From positions 1-53,380 of the forward strand of contig CACWID010000019.1 in assembly GCA_902760865.1 (NCBI GenBank): DNA of 53,380 bases, in the 5' to 3' direction. The stretch is from an uncultured Bacteroidales bacterium. GTDB lineage: Bacteria > Bacteroidota > Bacteroidia > Bacteroidales > Muribaculaceae. The notes under the pieces are model-generated. The model searched no databases. It was given only the letters and a program-made list of their open reading frames with translations, and was not told the DNA's origin. Both the position numbers and the translations under genes were made by a program. Shown one piece after another: positions 25,761-34,528 of the stretch (position 1 is the first letter of the stretch; every line of letters starts with the position of its first letter).

Positions 25761-25790
25761 TATTTATAGTGACTATAGTGACTATAGGGG
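25755..25790. repeat. 9-bp-period array, word NNATAGNNN
   Basis: Four 9-mers (GAATAGTAT, TTATAGTGA, CTATAGTGA, CTATAGGGG) from inside the last ribH codons to the symporter stop codon at 25791. A related array is at 27260-27322. Confidence 0.75.
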
Positions 25791-27149
25791 CTAGAAGTAG
25801 TTCTTCATCAGTTTCTTGACCCTGGGTGAGAGCGCGATGATGGTGAACATCGTGCATAAGGCCATCAGGGCGAAGGCGAGGTCCATGATGCTGACCATGA
25901 CCTTGAGCGGAATCATCGCTGCCACAACAATCATTGCCAGATAATAGTAGTTGTACCACTTGACATTGTGTGCGCCGAACAGGTAGTTGGTGCACTTCTG
26001 GCCGTAGTAGCTATAGGAGAACATCGTCGAGAATGCGAAGAAGAACACAATCGCCATCAGCAGCAGGTGACCGATGCCGGGCAACAGCTGTCCCCAAGCG
26101 CCCAGGGCAACGTACAGGCCCTTGGGATCGGTCAGGCCCACGTAGTTGCCGGCGATAATGATGGGGATGGACGTCAAGGTGCATACCAGGCCCGAGTCGA
26201 TGGCGGGGCCGAGCATGGCAATCAGGCCCTCGCGGATGGGGTCGGTGTTCTTGCTGGCGCCGTGCATCATCGAGGCGGTACCCACACCGGCCTCGTTGAC
26301 AAAGGCGGCACGCCTGGCGCCCGTGAGGGCCACGTAGGCGAAGGCTCCGAAGCCGGCCTTCATGTCGAAGGCACCCTCAAAAATCTGGCCGAACACACCG
26401 GGAATCTCCCTAAAGTTCATCGCCATGATGACAAGCACCATGATGAGGTAGAGCACTACCATGACCGGCACGATGCGCGAGGCAAACAGGGCAATGCGTT
26501 TGATGCCGCCCAGGATGACAGCACCCACGATGGCCACCATGATGAGGCCCATGATGAAGCGCAGCGTCAGTGTGTTCTCAATGCCCATGGGCGTGGTGAT
26601 GACCGTCGTAACGGACTCGACCAGCTGGTTGGCCTGCATGAAGCACAGTGTGCCCACGAGGCCGAAGATCGAGAATGCCACTGCCAGCGGCTTCCACTTG
26701 GCGCCGAGGCCCTGTGTGATGATGTACATGGGACCACCTTGGACCTCTCCGGCAGAGTCGCGACCCTTGTACATGATGGACAGCGAGCCCTCGAAGAACT
26801 TCGTCGCCATGCCCACCAGGGCGCTCACCCACATCCAGAAGACCGTGCCGGGTCCGCCGATTGACAGAGCAATGGCCACACCCGCGATGTTGCCCATGCC
26901 GACGGTGGCGGCAATGGCGCTCAACAGAGCCTGGACCGAGCTAATCTGTCCCGACTGCTTGCCCTGGTCGCTGGCCTGCTTGTCGCGCAGGACGCGCAGC
27001 GCCCGCGGCAATCGCCTGATAGACACCGCTCCCGAATACAGGAACAGGAATAATCCACCGCCAATCAGCAGAAAAAACTCCGGGTAACCGCAAACGGCGT
27101 CGCTGGCCGTCACAACCCAGTCACCCAACATATCAAGTATGTTTCCCAT
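25791..27149 (-). CDS. sodium:alanine/glycine symporter, AGCS family
   Basis: A 452-residue polytopic inner-membrane carrier with about ten membrane segments. The family signature 'GGPGTVFWMWVSALVGMATKFFE' (residues near 120) and 'VGMGNIAGVAIAL' are present, as are 'AFVNEAGVGTASMMHGASKN' and the C-terminal Arg/Lys tail. Such proteins import alanine or glycine with sodium (AlsT/DagA group). Substrate choice cannot be read from sequence. Its promoter -7 box is at 27184-27191. Confidence 0.9.
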   Translation of the reverse strand: MGNILDMLGDWVVTASDAVCGYPEFFLLIGGGLFLFLYSGAVSIRRLPRALRVLRDKQASDQGKQSGQISSVQALLSAIAATVGMGNIAGVAIALSIGGPGTVFWMWVSALVGMATKFFEGSLSIMYKGRDSAGEVQGGPMYIITQGLGAKWKPLAVAFSIFGLVGTLCFMQANQLVESVTTVITTPMGIENTLTLRFIMGLIMVAIVGAVILGGIKRIALFASRIVPVMVVLYLIMVLVIMAMNFREIPGVFGQIFEGAFDMKAGFGAFAYVALTGARRAAFVNEAGVGTASMMHGASKNTDPIREGLIAMLGPAIDSGLVCTLTSIPIIIAGNYVGLTDPKGLYVALGAWGQLLPGIGHLLLMAIVFFFAFSTMFSYSYYGQKCTNYLFGAHNVKWYNYYYLAMIVVAAMIPLKVMVSIMDLAFALMALCTMFTIIALSPRVKKLMKNYF

Positions 27150-27183
27150 AATACATTATATTCTTTATTATAGTTTAGCCGCC

Positions 27184-27191
27184 CAAAGGTA
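27184..27191 (-). promoter_or_regulatory. -7 box of the AGCS symporter gene
   Basis: TACCTTTG on the minus strand, 34 bases before the start codon. No well-placed TTG was found. Confidence 0.5.
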
Positions 27192-27259
27192 CGAAGAAGT
27201 TTTCAGTTCTCGGTGCTCAGGGGGGCAAGAATTTCTTGACAGCCTGGAGAACAGGGAAG

Positions 27260-27322
27260 AGATAGAAGCAATAGTTCCTATAGTGACAATAGTTGCTATA
27301 GTGGCGATAGGATTTATAGAAT
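27260..27322. repeat. 9-bp-period array, word NNATAGNNN
   Basis: Seven 9-mers with ATAG at a fixed place (for example CAATAGTTC, CTATAGTGA, CAATAGTTG, CTATAGTGG). It lies in the 290-base divergent spacer between the symporter and glgB, together with three 7-mers of AGTTTTC type at 27198-27218. Confidence 0.75.
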
Positions 27323-27400
27323 GGGTCGTTTTTGCAATCGTTTTCAGGGGGTTGTCTAGAAAAACTCGCGGGACGGGGCTATCAAATGGAAACTTTTTAC

Positions 27401-27408
27401 TACCTTTG
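27401..27408 (+). promoter_or_regulatory. -7 box of glgB
   Basis: TACCTTTG, 30 bases before the glgB start codon, matches the -7 consensus. No TTG at the -33 spacing. Confidence 0.5.
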
Positions 27409-27438
27409 CCTTGTAATCACCAATTTAACTGCGCGAAT

Positions 27439-29490
27439 ATGAGAAAGAAAAAAAATCTTGCTATCATCAACGACGATCCGTGGCTGGAACCCTACAGCGA
27501 CGCCATCAACGGCCGCCATCAGGATGCCGTGAACAAGATTGAGGAACTCACTGGCGGTACCGGCAACCTTGTCGAGTTTGCCAACGCCTATAACTACTAT
27601 GGCCTGCACCGCACAGCCGACGGCGGTTGGGTCTTCCGCGAATGGGCCCCCAATGCCACCGAGATTTATCTCATCGGGCAGTTCAACGATTGGCGTGAGT
27701 GCACGCCCTATCGGCTGAAGCGCCTGGACGGCGGCAACTGGGAAATCGTGCTGCCCGAGCGTGCGATGCACCATGGCGACCTCTACAAACTGCGTGTTCA
27801 CTGGCAGGGTGGGGAAGGCGAGCGCATCCCGGCGTATGCCACCCGCGTTGTCCAGGACGAGCAGACCTACATCTTTTCGGCCCAGGTCTGGTCCCCCGAG
27901 GAGACCTACGAGTTCAAGGTGAAAAAGTTTGTGCCGAATACCCGTCCGTTGCTCATCTATGAGTGCCACATCGGCATGGCCCAGAACCGTGAGGGCGTGG
28001 GCACCTACGAGGAATTCCGTGTCAACGTGCTGCCTCGCATCGTTGCTGACGGCTACAACGCTATCCAGATCATGGCCATCCAGGAGCATCCCTACTACGG
28101 CTCGTTCGGCTACCATGTGTCGAGCTTCTATGCCGCCTCGTCGCGTTTCGGCACCCCCGAGGAGCTGAAGCATCTGATTGATGATGCCCATGCCCAGGGT
28201 GTGGCCGTCATCATGGACATCGTCCACTCCCATGCCGTGAAGAACGAGGTCGAGGGCTTGGGCCGCTTTGACGGCACGGGCGACCTGTACTTCTATGGCG
28301 ACGACAAGCGCGAGCACCCCGCATGGGACTCGCTGTGCTTTGACTACGGCAAGAACGCCGTGCTGAACTTCCTGCTGTCCAACTGCAAATATTGGCTGGA
28401 GGAGTACAAGTTTGACGGTTTCCGCTTCGACGGTGTGACCTCCATGCTGTATTACAGCCATGGCTTGGGACAGGCCTTCGGCAGCTATGACGACTACTAC
28501 AACGGCGGTGAGGACACCAATGCCATCACCTACCTGACGCTGGCCAACGAGCTGATCCATGCCGTCAATCCCCATGCCATCACCATCGCCGAGGAGATGA
28601 GCGGCATGCCCGGCCTGGCACGCCCGTTCAAGGACGGCGGTATCGGCTTTGACTACCGCATGGCGATGGGCATCCCCGACTACTGGATCAAGACCATCAA
28701 GGAGCGCAAGGACGAGGACTGGAAGCCGACGTCCATCTTCTGGGAACTGACCAACCGTCGCGCCGACGAGAAGACCGTGTCCTATGCCGAGAGCCATGAC
28801 CAGGCGCTCGTGGGCGACAAGACCATCATCTTCCGCCTCATCGACAAGGAGATGTACTGGCACATGATGACCGATGACCATGACGGAACCGTGGACCGCG
28901 GCATGGCGCTGCACAAGATGATCAGGCTGGTGACCGCTTCGCTCATCAATGGCGCTTACCTCAACTTCATGGGCAACGAGTGGGGTCATCCCGAGTGGAT
29001 CGACTTCCCGCGCGAGGGTAACGGCTGGAGCTACAAGTATGCCCGCCGCCAGTGGGACCTTGTGGACCGTGAGGACCTCAAGTACCAGTTCCTGAACAAC
29101 TGGGACAACGACATGATTCACCTCATCGGAGGTGTGAAGAACTTCCAGAAACTGCCTGTGCGCAAACTGTGGGACAAAGACGACGACCAGGTGCTGGCCT
29201 ACATGCGCGGCGACCTCGTGTTCGTGTTCAACTTCAGTCCCACGCAGTCCCATGTGGACTACCCGATGCTGGCCCCCGAGGGCGAGTATCATGGTGTGTT
29301 TGACAGCGACGATGCCCGCTACGGCGGCTACGGCAACATCGACAGCAGCGTGAGTCACCTCACCGAGCACGACGGCCTGTATGCCGACGCCCACCTGGGC
29401 TGGCTCAAGCTCTACCTGCCCGCCCGCAGCGCCCAAGTGCTGCGGATGAAGGCCCCGCGTCGCCGTACGAAGTCTAAGCCTAAGGCCTGA
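27439..29490 (+). CDS. glgB: 1,4-alpha-glucan branching enzyme
   Basis: A 683-residue GH13 branching enzyme that introduces alpha-1,6 branches into glycogen. An N-terminal CBM48 region ('GGWVFREWAPNATEIYLIGQ') precedes the catalytic barrel: 'DIVHSHAV' near residue 260, 'FDGFRFDGV' with nucleophile Asp331, 'IAEEMSGMPG' with the acid/base Glu385, and 'YAESHDQALVG'. The pattern is the eukaryote-like type found in Bacteroidota. The frame is open for 100 codons upstream, but these cross the promoter and a tandem array, so I start at the ATG at 27439. A strong terminator follows. Confidence 0.92.
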   Translation: MRKKKNLAIINDDPWLEPYSDAINGRHQDAVNKIEELTGGTGNLVEFANAYNYYGLHRTADGGWVFREWAPNATEIYLIGQFNDWRECTPYRLKRLDGGNWEIVLPERAMHHGDLYKLRVHWQGGEGERIPAYATRVVQDEQTYIFSAQVWSPEETYEFKVKKFVPNTRPLLIYECHIGMAQNREGVGTYEEFRVNVLPRIVADGYNAIQIMAIQEHPYYGSFGYHVSSFYAASSRFGTPEELKHLIDDAHAQGVAVIMDIVHSHAVKNEVEGLGRFDGTGDLYFYGDDKREHPAWDSLCFDYGKNAVLNFLLSNCKYWLEEYKFDGFRFDGVTSMLYYSHGLGQAFGSYDDYYNGGEDTNAITYLTLANELIHAVNPHAITIAEEMSGMPGLARPFKDGGIGFDYRMAMGIPDYWIKTIKERKDEDWKPTSIFWELTNRRADEKTVSYAESHDQALVGDKTIIFRLIDKEMYWHMMTDDHDGTVDRGMALHKMIRLVTASLINGAYLNFMGNEWGHPEWIDFPREGNGWSYKYARRQWDLVDREDLKYQFLNNWDNDMIHLIGGVKNFQKLPVRKLWDKDDDQVLAYMRGDLVFVFNFSPTQSHVDYPMLAPEGEYHGVFDSDDARYGGYGNIDSSVSHLTEHDGLYADAHLGWLKLYLPARSAQVLRMKAPRRRTKSKPKA

Positions 29491-29507
29491 GACTTGACGT
29501 AATCAGA

Positions 29508-29548
29508 GCGGAAAATGTCAAAAAAATTGGCATTTTCCGCTTTTTTTT
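29508..29548 (+). terminator. rho-independent terminator after glgB
   Basis: A 14-bp stem with one G-U pair (29508-29521 with 29527-29540) and a run of eight T at 29541-29548. Confidence 0.9.
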
Positions 29549-29577
29549 GCCCAAACCCTAAAAAGCTTTTTGTCATA

Positions 29578-29609
29578 TTGGGATTGATGCAAAAGAATAG
29601 TTAATTTTG
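29578..29609 (+). promoter_or_regulatory. promoter of the dockerin-SusD gene
   Basis: TTG (29578-29580), 21 bases, TAATTTTG (29602-29609). The predicted transcript would carry a leader of about 135 bases, long for this window. Confidence 0.55.
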
Positions 29610-29641
29610 CCTATGAAAATGTATCGCGATTGAAGAAACGT

Positions 29642-29732
29642 ATTGCCCAGACCATGAAATCATCCTTATGGATTACCCGACGGGCAATTCAGTTCACGTT
29701 TCTCAAGTATAAATAGCCGCCATGGTGAACTG
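29642..29732 (+). promoter_or_regulatory. structured 5' leader before the dockerin-SusD gene
   Basis: Two stems are visible in the leader: ATTGCCC (29642-29648) with GGGCAAT (29682-29688), and CAGTTCAC (29690-29697) with GTGAACTG (29725-29732). The second stem ends 20 bases before the start codon. No known riboswitch is recognised. Confidence 0.4.
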
Positions 29733-29752
29733 CTCTGGCATTTTTAAGAAAT

Positions 29753-32563
29753 ATGGAAAAACGAAATCACCTACTCCAATCAATCATCGTATTGTTGGCC
29801 ATGTTTTGTGTGCCGGTAATGGTCATGGCCCAGGGCTTCAGTTCGCCTGCCGGCATATCGGAGGCCGACGATCAGACTACCGTTGCTGTCACGGCCGGTG
29901 TCAGGGCTCCTGCACTGGTGCCGCTGGATTCCCGCACTGGTGACGTGAATCTTGACGGTGCGATCAACATTAATGATGTTACCGACCTGATCAACATGCT
30001 CCTCAAGCACAATATTACCTCATCAGGCGACGTGAGTCAGGATGGCCAGGTCAATATCAATGATGTGACCGACCTGATTGATATGATTCTCAGGGGAGGC
30101 AACAAGTATGACATGACCGACGCCCTGGCCGCCCTCCACGAGGTTTATTACTCGATGCGATTGGCCGGCTGGTCCTCAACGGGCAATACCCATCAGTCCT
30201 TCGGCATCAGTGCCTTCAACCTGATGGCCGAGGTCATGGGCGACGACATGATCATGGGAGCCCAAGGTTCGGGCTGGTTCTGGTTTGATGCAGGTTATAA
30301 CGTGAAGACACGTTACACCAGCAGCGCATGGCGCAGCTATGATCTGTGGACAGCCTACTACACCTGGATTGCCAACGCCAATTACCTGTTGAGCGCCTGC
30401 CAGACGATGACTGGCACGGCAGCCGAGAAGAATTATGTCATGGGCCAGGCCTATGCCATCCGCGCCTACAGCTACTTCATGTTGGCTCAATCGTTTGCCC
30501 GCACCTACAAGGGGCACGAGAGTGACCCCTGTGTGCCTCTGTTCACTGGTACAGTCTGGAACGGCACAACTGCGGCGCTGCGCTCGACTGTAGCCCAAGT
30601 GTATGCCCAGATTGACGCCGACATCGCTCAGGCCGTCAGCTTGCTGAACGGCACCACCCAGTTGAATCCCGAGCACATGGGCTATGCCGTCGCCCTGGGC
30701 CTGCGTGCCCGCATTGCCCTAGTCAAGGAGGACTGGGCGACAGCCTATAACTCGGCTGTTGCCGCCATCAACGCCAGCGGCAAGAGTATTCAGAATGTGA
30801 ACGCTTTCGCTGGCTTGAACGATGTTACTGCCGGCAACGTCATGTGGGGCGCCGATATTCCGGAGCAAGAGTCCGGTATGTATGCATCGTTCTTTGCCCA
30901 TATGTCTGCTAACATCGCCTATGGCCAGCGCGCTCCCAAAATGATTTCGCTCTGGCTTTATAATAAGATGAGTAACACCGATGCCCGCCGTGCCTGGTGG
31001 AGGACCAATGATACCGGGGCTGGCCCCGCAGGCTATGTGCAGCAGAAGTTTAATGTGGTGCCCGGTACTGAATGGGAAGGCGACTACATCTGGATGCGTG
31101 TCGAGGAGATGTACCTCACCGCTGCCGAGGCTGCTTGCCGTCGAGGTCAGACGACCACAGCCAAGAATTACCTCAACAACCTGATGGCCAAGCGTGACGC
31201 CAGCTACAGCTGTTCCAAGACGGGTACCCAGTTGGGAGCCTTGACCACCGACGAGACCGGCTCGCTGCTCGAGGAAATCCTCATCCAGCGCCGCATTGAG
31301 CTGTGGGGCGAGGACGGACGCATCTACACCATCCGCCGCTTGCGTCAGGGCTTTGAGCGCACTGAAGAGAATGGTTGGCCTACTGGCCTCACGCTGCCGA
31401 ATAGGCATCTGCAAGATCCCGAGTCTTATGCATGGGTAATGACGCTTCCCCTGTCAGAATTCTACAATTATTACTCGAGATTGATTGAAAGTGTAGATCA
31501 GAATCCTATAGATGACTATCCTAGCGGCACTGTTGTCGATGTTGAACGCAATCCGCAGCACATTTCGATTGACGTCGCATCATTGAGCTATAGCATTTCG
31601 CCCAACGAGTTGTTGACCATTACGATACCCATCACTCGCCCGTCAGTGAGCAGTAAGCCCTACTATGCTTTGATCAGGTTTGGTAATACCTACGATTATG
31701 CCTATTTCGCTCCATATTCGCTCCAAGGTTATGCAATATTCAGTTACTCAAGAGATTATATAACCCATGAGACTTTGACTGTTTCGCTGACTGACATTGA
31801 GCAAGCCGTCGCTACTTCCAGCCAACGCACGTCGATGACGGTTGATATTACAGTTCTCAACAAGAATCCTGAGGGACAGCATATCTCATTTGAGACCGCT
31901 TCCCAGGAGCTGACGACAGAACAGAGTTATCTGTATAGTGTTCCCATTACCGTGACACGTGCCAAAACAACCGATAGTTATTCCGCCCACCTGTTTATTA
32001 CCGACGTCGACGGAAGCGAATACGATCAATGGGTTAATTTCGCTTCAGGAGAAAGTACAGCGACAATCTACAAATCTTTTTCTGAGATGGAATTAGGTCA
32101 TAGCTATTCACTCGTGTGCCGTCTTTCAGACGACGATATAGCCACTGGCAACCCCGCCCTGGGGCAACAGATCACGACAACCACGGTGACTGTGACCTGC
32201 ACGAGTAATTGGGAAGACATGGGCACTGGAGTTTACAACTCGCCGGATTTCTGGCAAGAAAGCTTGACTCGCGTTTTCCAGCGAAACAAAAGCAACCCCA
32301 ACATGTATCGCATCAAGGGTTTGTATAGCGACAACTATGACATCGTCTTTACCATTGAAGACGGAATGGTATATATTGAAGAACAACCATGCTTTATTTC
32401 TTCTTCTTACGGCCTCGTGTACATGCATGGCAACTTGGATGGGGTAGTAGGCACTGCCGGGCCTTATAATGCTGCAACAAAAACAGCCTCGTTGACTATT
32501 CGTTATTATGTTCCTGGTGTGGGCCAGTTTGGTACATTCCAAGATTCAATGACATTGCCCTAA
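29753..32563 (+). CDS. secreted SusD/RagB-like protein with N-terminal dockerin repeats
   Basis: A 936-residue protein. A signal peptide (cleavage near VMA-QG, residue 26) has no lipobox, unlike normal SusD lipoproteins. Residues 62-85 and 92-114 are two dockerin type I repeats (GDVNLDGAININDVTDLI and GDVSQDGQVNINDVTDLI), each with the Asp/Asn calcium-loop pattern. Residues about 120-580 match SusD/RagB: TPR-like helices with 'YVMGQAYAIRAYSYFMLAQSFA', 'RVEEMYLTAAEAACRRG' and 'EEILIQRRIELWGEDGR'. About 600-936 are beta-rich, with two similar 'HISIDVASLSYSIS / HISFETASQELTTE' modules and a final 'NWEDMGTGVYNSPDFW' domain. No SusC/TonB receptor is adjacent. Confidence 0.82.
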   Translation: MEKRNHLLQSIIVLLAMFCVPVMVMAQGFSSPAGISEADDQTTVAVTAGVRAPALVPLDSRTGDVNLDGAININDVTDLINMLLKHNITSSGDVSQDGQVNINDVTDLIDMILRGGNKYDMTDALAALHEVYYSMRLAGWSSTGNTHQSFGISAFNLMAEVMGDDMIMGAQGSGWFWFDAGYNVKTRYTSSAWRSYDLWTAYYTWIANANYLLSACQTMTGTAAEKNYVMGQAYAIRAYSYFMLAQSFARTYKGHESDPCVPLFTGTVWNGTTAALRSTVAQVYAQIDADIAQAVSLLNGTTQLNPEHMGYAVALGLRARIALVKEDWATAYNSAVAAINASGKSIQNVNAFAGLNDVTAGNVMWGADIPEQESGMYASFFAHMSANIAYGQRAPKMISLWLYNKMSNTDARRAWWRTNDTGAGPAGYVQQKFNVVPGTEWEGDYIWMRVEEMYLTAAEAACRRGQTTTAKNYLNNLMAKRDASYSCSKTGTQLGALTTDETGSLLEEILIQRRIELWGEDGRIYTIRRLRQGFERTEENGWPTGLTLPNRHLQDPESYAWVMTLPLSEFYNYYSRLIESVDQNPIDDYPSGTVVDVERNPQHISIDVASLSYSISPNELLTITIPITRPSVSSKPYYALIRFGNTYDYAYFAPYSLQGYAIFSYSRDYITHETLTVSLTDIEQAVATSSQRTSMTVDITVLNKNPEGQHISFETASQELTTEQSYLYSVPITVTRAKTTDSYSAHLFITDVDGSEYDQWVNFASGESTATIYKSFSEMELGHSYSLVCRLSDDDIATGNPALGQQITTTTVTVTCTSNWEDMGTGVYNSPDFWQESLTRVFQRNKSNPNMYRIKGLYSDNYDIVFTIEDGMVYIEEQPCFISSSYGLVYMHGNLDGVVGTAGPYNAATKTASLTIRYYVPGVGQFGTFQDSMTLP

Positions 32564-32589
32564 GGGCACTTGAGTCATCACCGTAAAGT

Positions 32590-32640
32590 AAGGATGGGTG
32601 CCCTGGCAAGGAGCATCCATCCTTATTTCTTTGCTTTGTT
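32590..32640. terminator. terminator between the SusD-like and U32 genes
   Basis: AAGGATGGGTGC (32590-32601) pairs with GCATCCATCCTT (32613-32624) with one G-U pair, followed by T-rich ATTTCTTTGCTTTG. It probably serves the plus-strand gene and perhaps also the convergent U32 gene. Confidence 0.65.
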
Positions 32641-32685
32641 CCCCATGGAATCGCGCTGGGAAGACATTCAAGACTTGTTGCGGGA

Positions 32686-33975
32686 TTACTCGCAGGGGGC
32701 GGGAGGATCGGCCGGCGATTGCTGGGCGTCTTTGGGGGTGACGGGGCGCCACAGGTAGAGTTTGTCGCTGGGGCGGATTTTCTCGGGGACGGCGATGGAG
32801 AAGTGCTCGCCCTTGACGGTCTTCTCGACGGGCTTGAGGTCCACGCGGATTTCCTCGATGGTCAAGGGGATGGCGCCCGTGGTGGGGCCGATGATCCATG
32901 CCTCGTCGCCGACGTGGAGTTCGCCGGCCTCCATGAGGAACTCGGCGACACCCAGCTTGCTGTAGTAGCGGATACCCTTGGCGGCATAGACTTTTACTCT
33001 GGTGGCACTGGAGCCGTACTTGGCCGACCACTCGCCCAGGCGCTGGCCCATGTAGTAGCCGTCCCAGAATCCGCGGTTGAAGACCTTGCCCAGGCGCTCG
33101 TTCCATTCGTTGATGCGCTCCTCGGTATAGGTGCCGCCACAGATGGCCCGCAGCGCTTCGTCATAGCAGCCGACGACGGTGCGGACGTATTCGGGACCTC
33201 GGGCACGGCCCTCAATCTTGAAGACGGTCACGCCGGCATCCACCATCTTGTTGAGGAAGTGGATGGTCTTGAGGTCCTTGGGCGACATGATGTATTTGTT
33301 CTCGATATTGAGTTCATCGCCGTTGACCAGGTCGGTGACGCGGTAGCCGCGACGGCAAATCTGGCGGCAGGCTCCGCGATTGGCGCTGGTGTTCTCCTGG
33401 TGCAGGCTCATGTAGCACTTGCCCGAGACCGCCATGCACAGGGCACCGTGGCAGAACATCTCCAGCCTGACGCGTTCACCATGGGGTCCACGAAGGTCAT
33501 TTTCTTCGATGAAATGGGTGATTTTGGTCACCTGTTCCAGGTTGAGTTCGCGGGCGAGGACCATGACGTCGGCCCACTGGCTGTAGTAGCGCACCGCCTC
33601 GCTGTTGCTCACGTTGACCTGGGTGGAGATGTGGACCTCCACGCCGATGGAGCGGGCAAACATGATGGTCGCCATGTCGCTGGCGATGATGGCGCTCACC
33701 TGGGCATCGCGTGCGGCGGTGACGATCTGGCGCATGTAGTCCATGTCCTCGTCATAGACGATGGTGTTGACCGTGAGGTAGCTCTTCATGCCGTGCTCGT
33801 GGCACCACTGGGCGATGGTGCGCAGGTCCTCGAGCGTGAAGTTGACGCTGGAGCGCGAGCGCATGTTCAGGCCCTCGATGCCGAAGTAGATGGCGTCGGC
33901 ACCGCCCTGGTGGGCGGCATACAGTGATTCCCAGGAGCCCACAGGGGCCATGATTTCAAAATCAGATCGGTTCAT
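32686..33975 (-). CDS. U32-family protein (TrhP/RlhA type)
   Basis: A 429-residue protein of the U32 'peptidase' family, whose studied members hydroxylate tRNA or rRNA bases using prephenate and an Fe-S cluster. 'EIMAPVGSWESLYAAHQGGADAIYFG' opens the barrel; the U32 signature is 'EMFCHGALCMAVSGKCYMS', followed by 'NRGACRQICRRGY', giving four conserved cysteines for a cluster. The N-terminus and length fit the TrhP branch (tRNA wobble uridine hydroxylation), but RlhA cannot be excluded. The gene starts beside the five-copy repeat array at 33991. Confidence 0.87.
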   Translation of the reverse strand: MNRSDFEIMAPVGSWESLYAAHQGGADAIYFGIEGLNMRSRSSVNFTLEDLRTIAQWCHEHGMKSYLTVNTIVYDEDMDYMRQIVTAARDAQVSAIIASDMATIMFARSIGVEVHISTQVNVSNSEAVRYYSQWADVMVLARELNLEQVTKITHFIEENDLRGPHGERVRLEMFCHGALCMAVSGKCYMSLHQENTSANRGACRQICRRGYRVTDLVNGDELNIENKYIMSPKDLKTIHFLNKMVDAGVTVFKIEGRARGPEYVRTVVGCYDEALRAICGGTYTEERINEWNERLGKVFNRGFWDGYYMGQRLGEWSAKYGSSATRVKVYAAKGIRYYSKLGVAEFLMEAGELHVGDEAWIIGPTTGAIPLTIEEIRVDLKPVEKTVKGEHFSIAVPEKIRPSDKLYLWRPVTPKDAQQSPADPPAPCE

Positions 33976-33990
33976 ATTCTAGTTCTTTTT

Positions 33991-34401
33991 AAACTACGAA
34001 TTACGCGAATTATACTAATTTTTGGCATCCGCCTACTTATTATTTCAAATTTCACGAATGGCCTCTACAGTTTAAACTACGAATTACATGAATTAAACTA
34101 ATTTTTGGCATCCGCTTACTTATTATTTCAAATTACACGAATGGCCTCTACAGTTTAAACTACGAATTACGCGAATTAAACTAATTTTTGGCATCCGCTT
34201 ACTTATTATTTCGAATTACACGAATGGCCTCTCCAGTTTAAACTACGAATTACGCGAATTAAACTAATTGGCATCCGCTTACTTATTATTTCGAATTACA
34301 CGAATGGCCTCTCCAGTTTAAACTACGAATTACGCGAATTAAACTAATTTGGCATCCGCCTGCTTATTCTTATCGAATTACACGAATGGCCTCTGCGTTT
34401 A
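33991..34401 (+). repeat. five tandem 83-bp GGCATCCGC-family units, locus B
   Basis: Units start at 33991, 34074, 34157, 34240 and 34320, with lengths 83, 83, 83, 80 and 82. Each begins AAACTACGAATTA, has GGCATCCGC in the middle and ends with CGAATGGCCTCTNCAGTTT or a close variant. The array runs into the GxxExxY remnant at 34402. It fills most of the 550-base spacer between the U32 gene and mutS. Confidence 0.92.
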
Positions 34402-34427
34402 AAACTAGTAATTTGTAGTTTTATTTC

Positions 34428-34493
34428 TCATTTACTTTGTTGTTTATTGATGTTGCAAAAGCGTTCGGTCTTTAAACTGGTCTCGCCAAAATT
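34428..34493 (-). pseudogene. C-terminal remnant of a GxxExxY gene
   Basis: On the minus strand 21 codons and a TGA encode NFGETSLKTERFCNI then NKQQSK, the counterpart of the last residues (109-129) of the intact protein at 2208-2597, with five changes. The noncoding tail (34411-34427) is also homologous to 2191-2207. The first 108 codons are missing; directly upstream the sequence continues as the inverted repeat end. About 13 differences over 82 bases separate the two copies by eye. Confidence 0.88.
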
Positions 34494-34520
34494 AGTCAAA
34501 TTCGTGTAATTCGTAGTTTA
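34491..34520 (-). repeat. inverted repeat end fused to the GxxExxY remnant
   Basis: Read on the minus strand it is AAACTACGAATTACACGAAT, then TTGACTAAT. This is the first part of the 83-bp unit, inverted relative to the array at 33991-34401, as at locus A. Confidence 0.8.
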
Positions 34521-34528
34521 TATTGTAA

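Noticed and set aside
27139-27438. A 100-codon N-terminal extension of glgB
   Set aside because: It crosses the promoter and a 9-bp array and has no similarity to the family.
33991-34401. CRISPR array
   Set aside because: The units are contiguous and similar along their whole 83 bases; there are no unique spacers and no cas genes.
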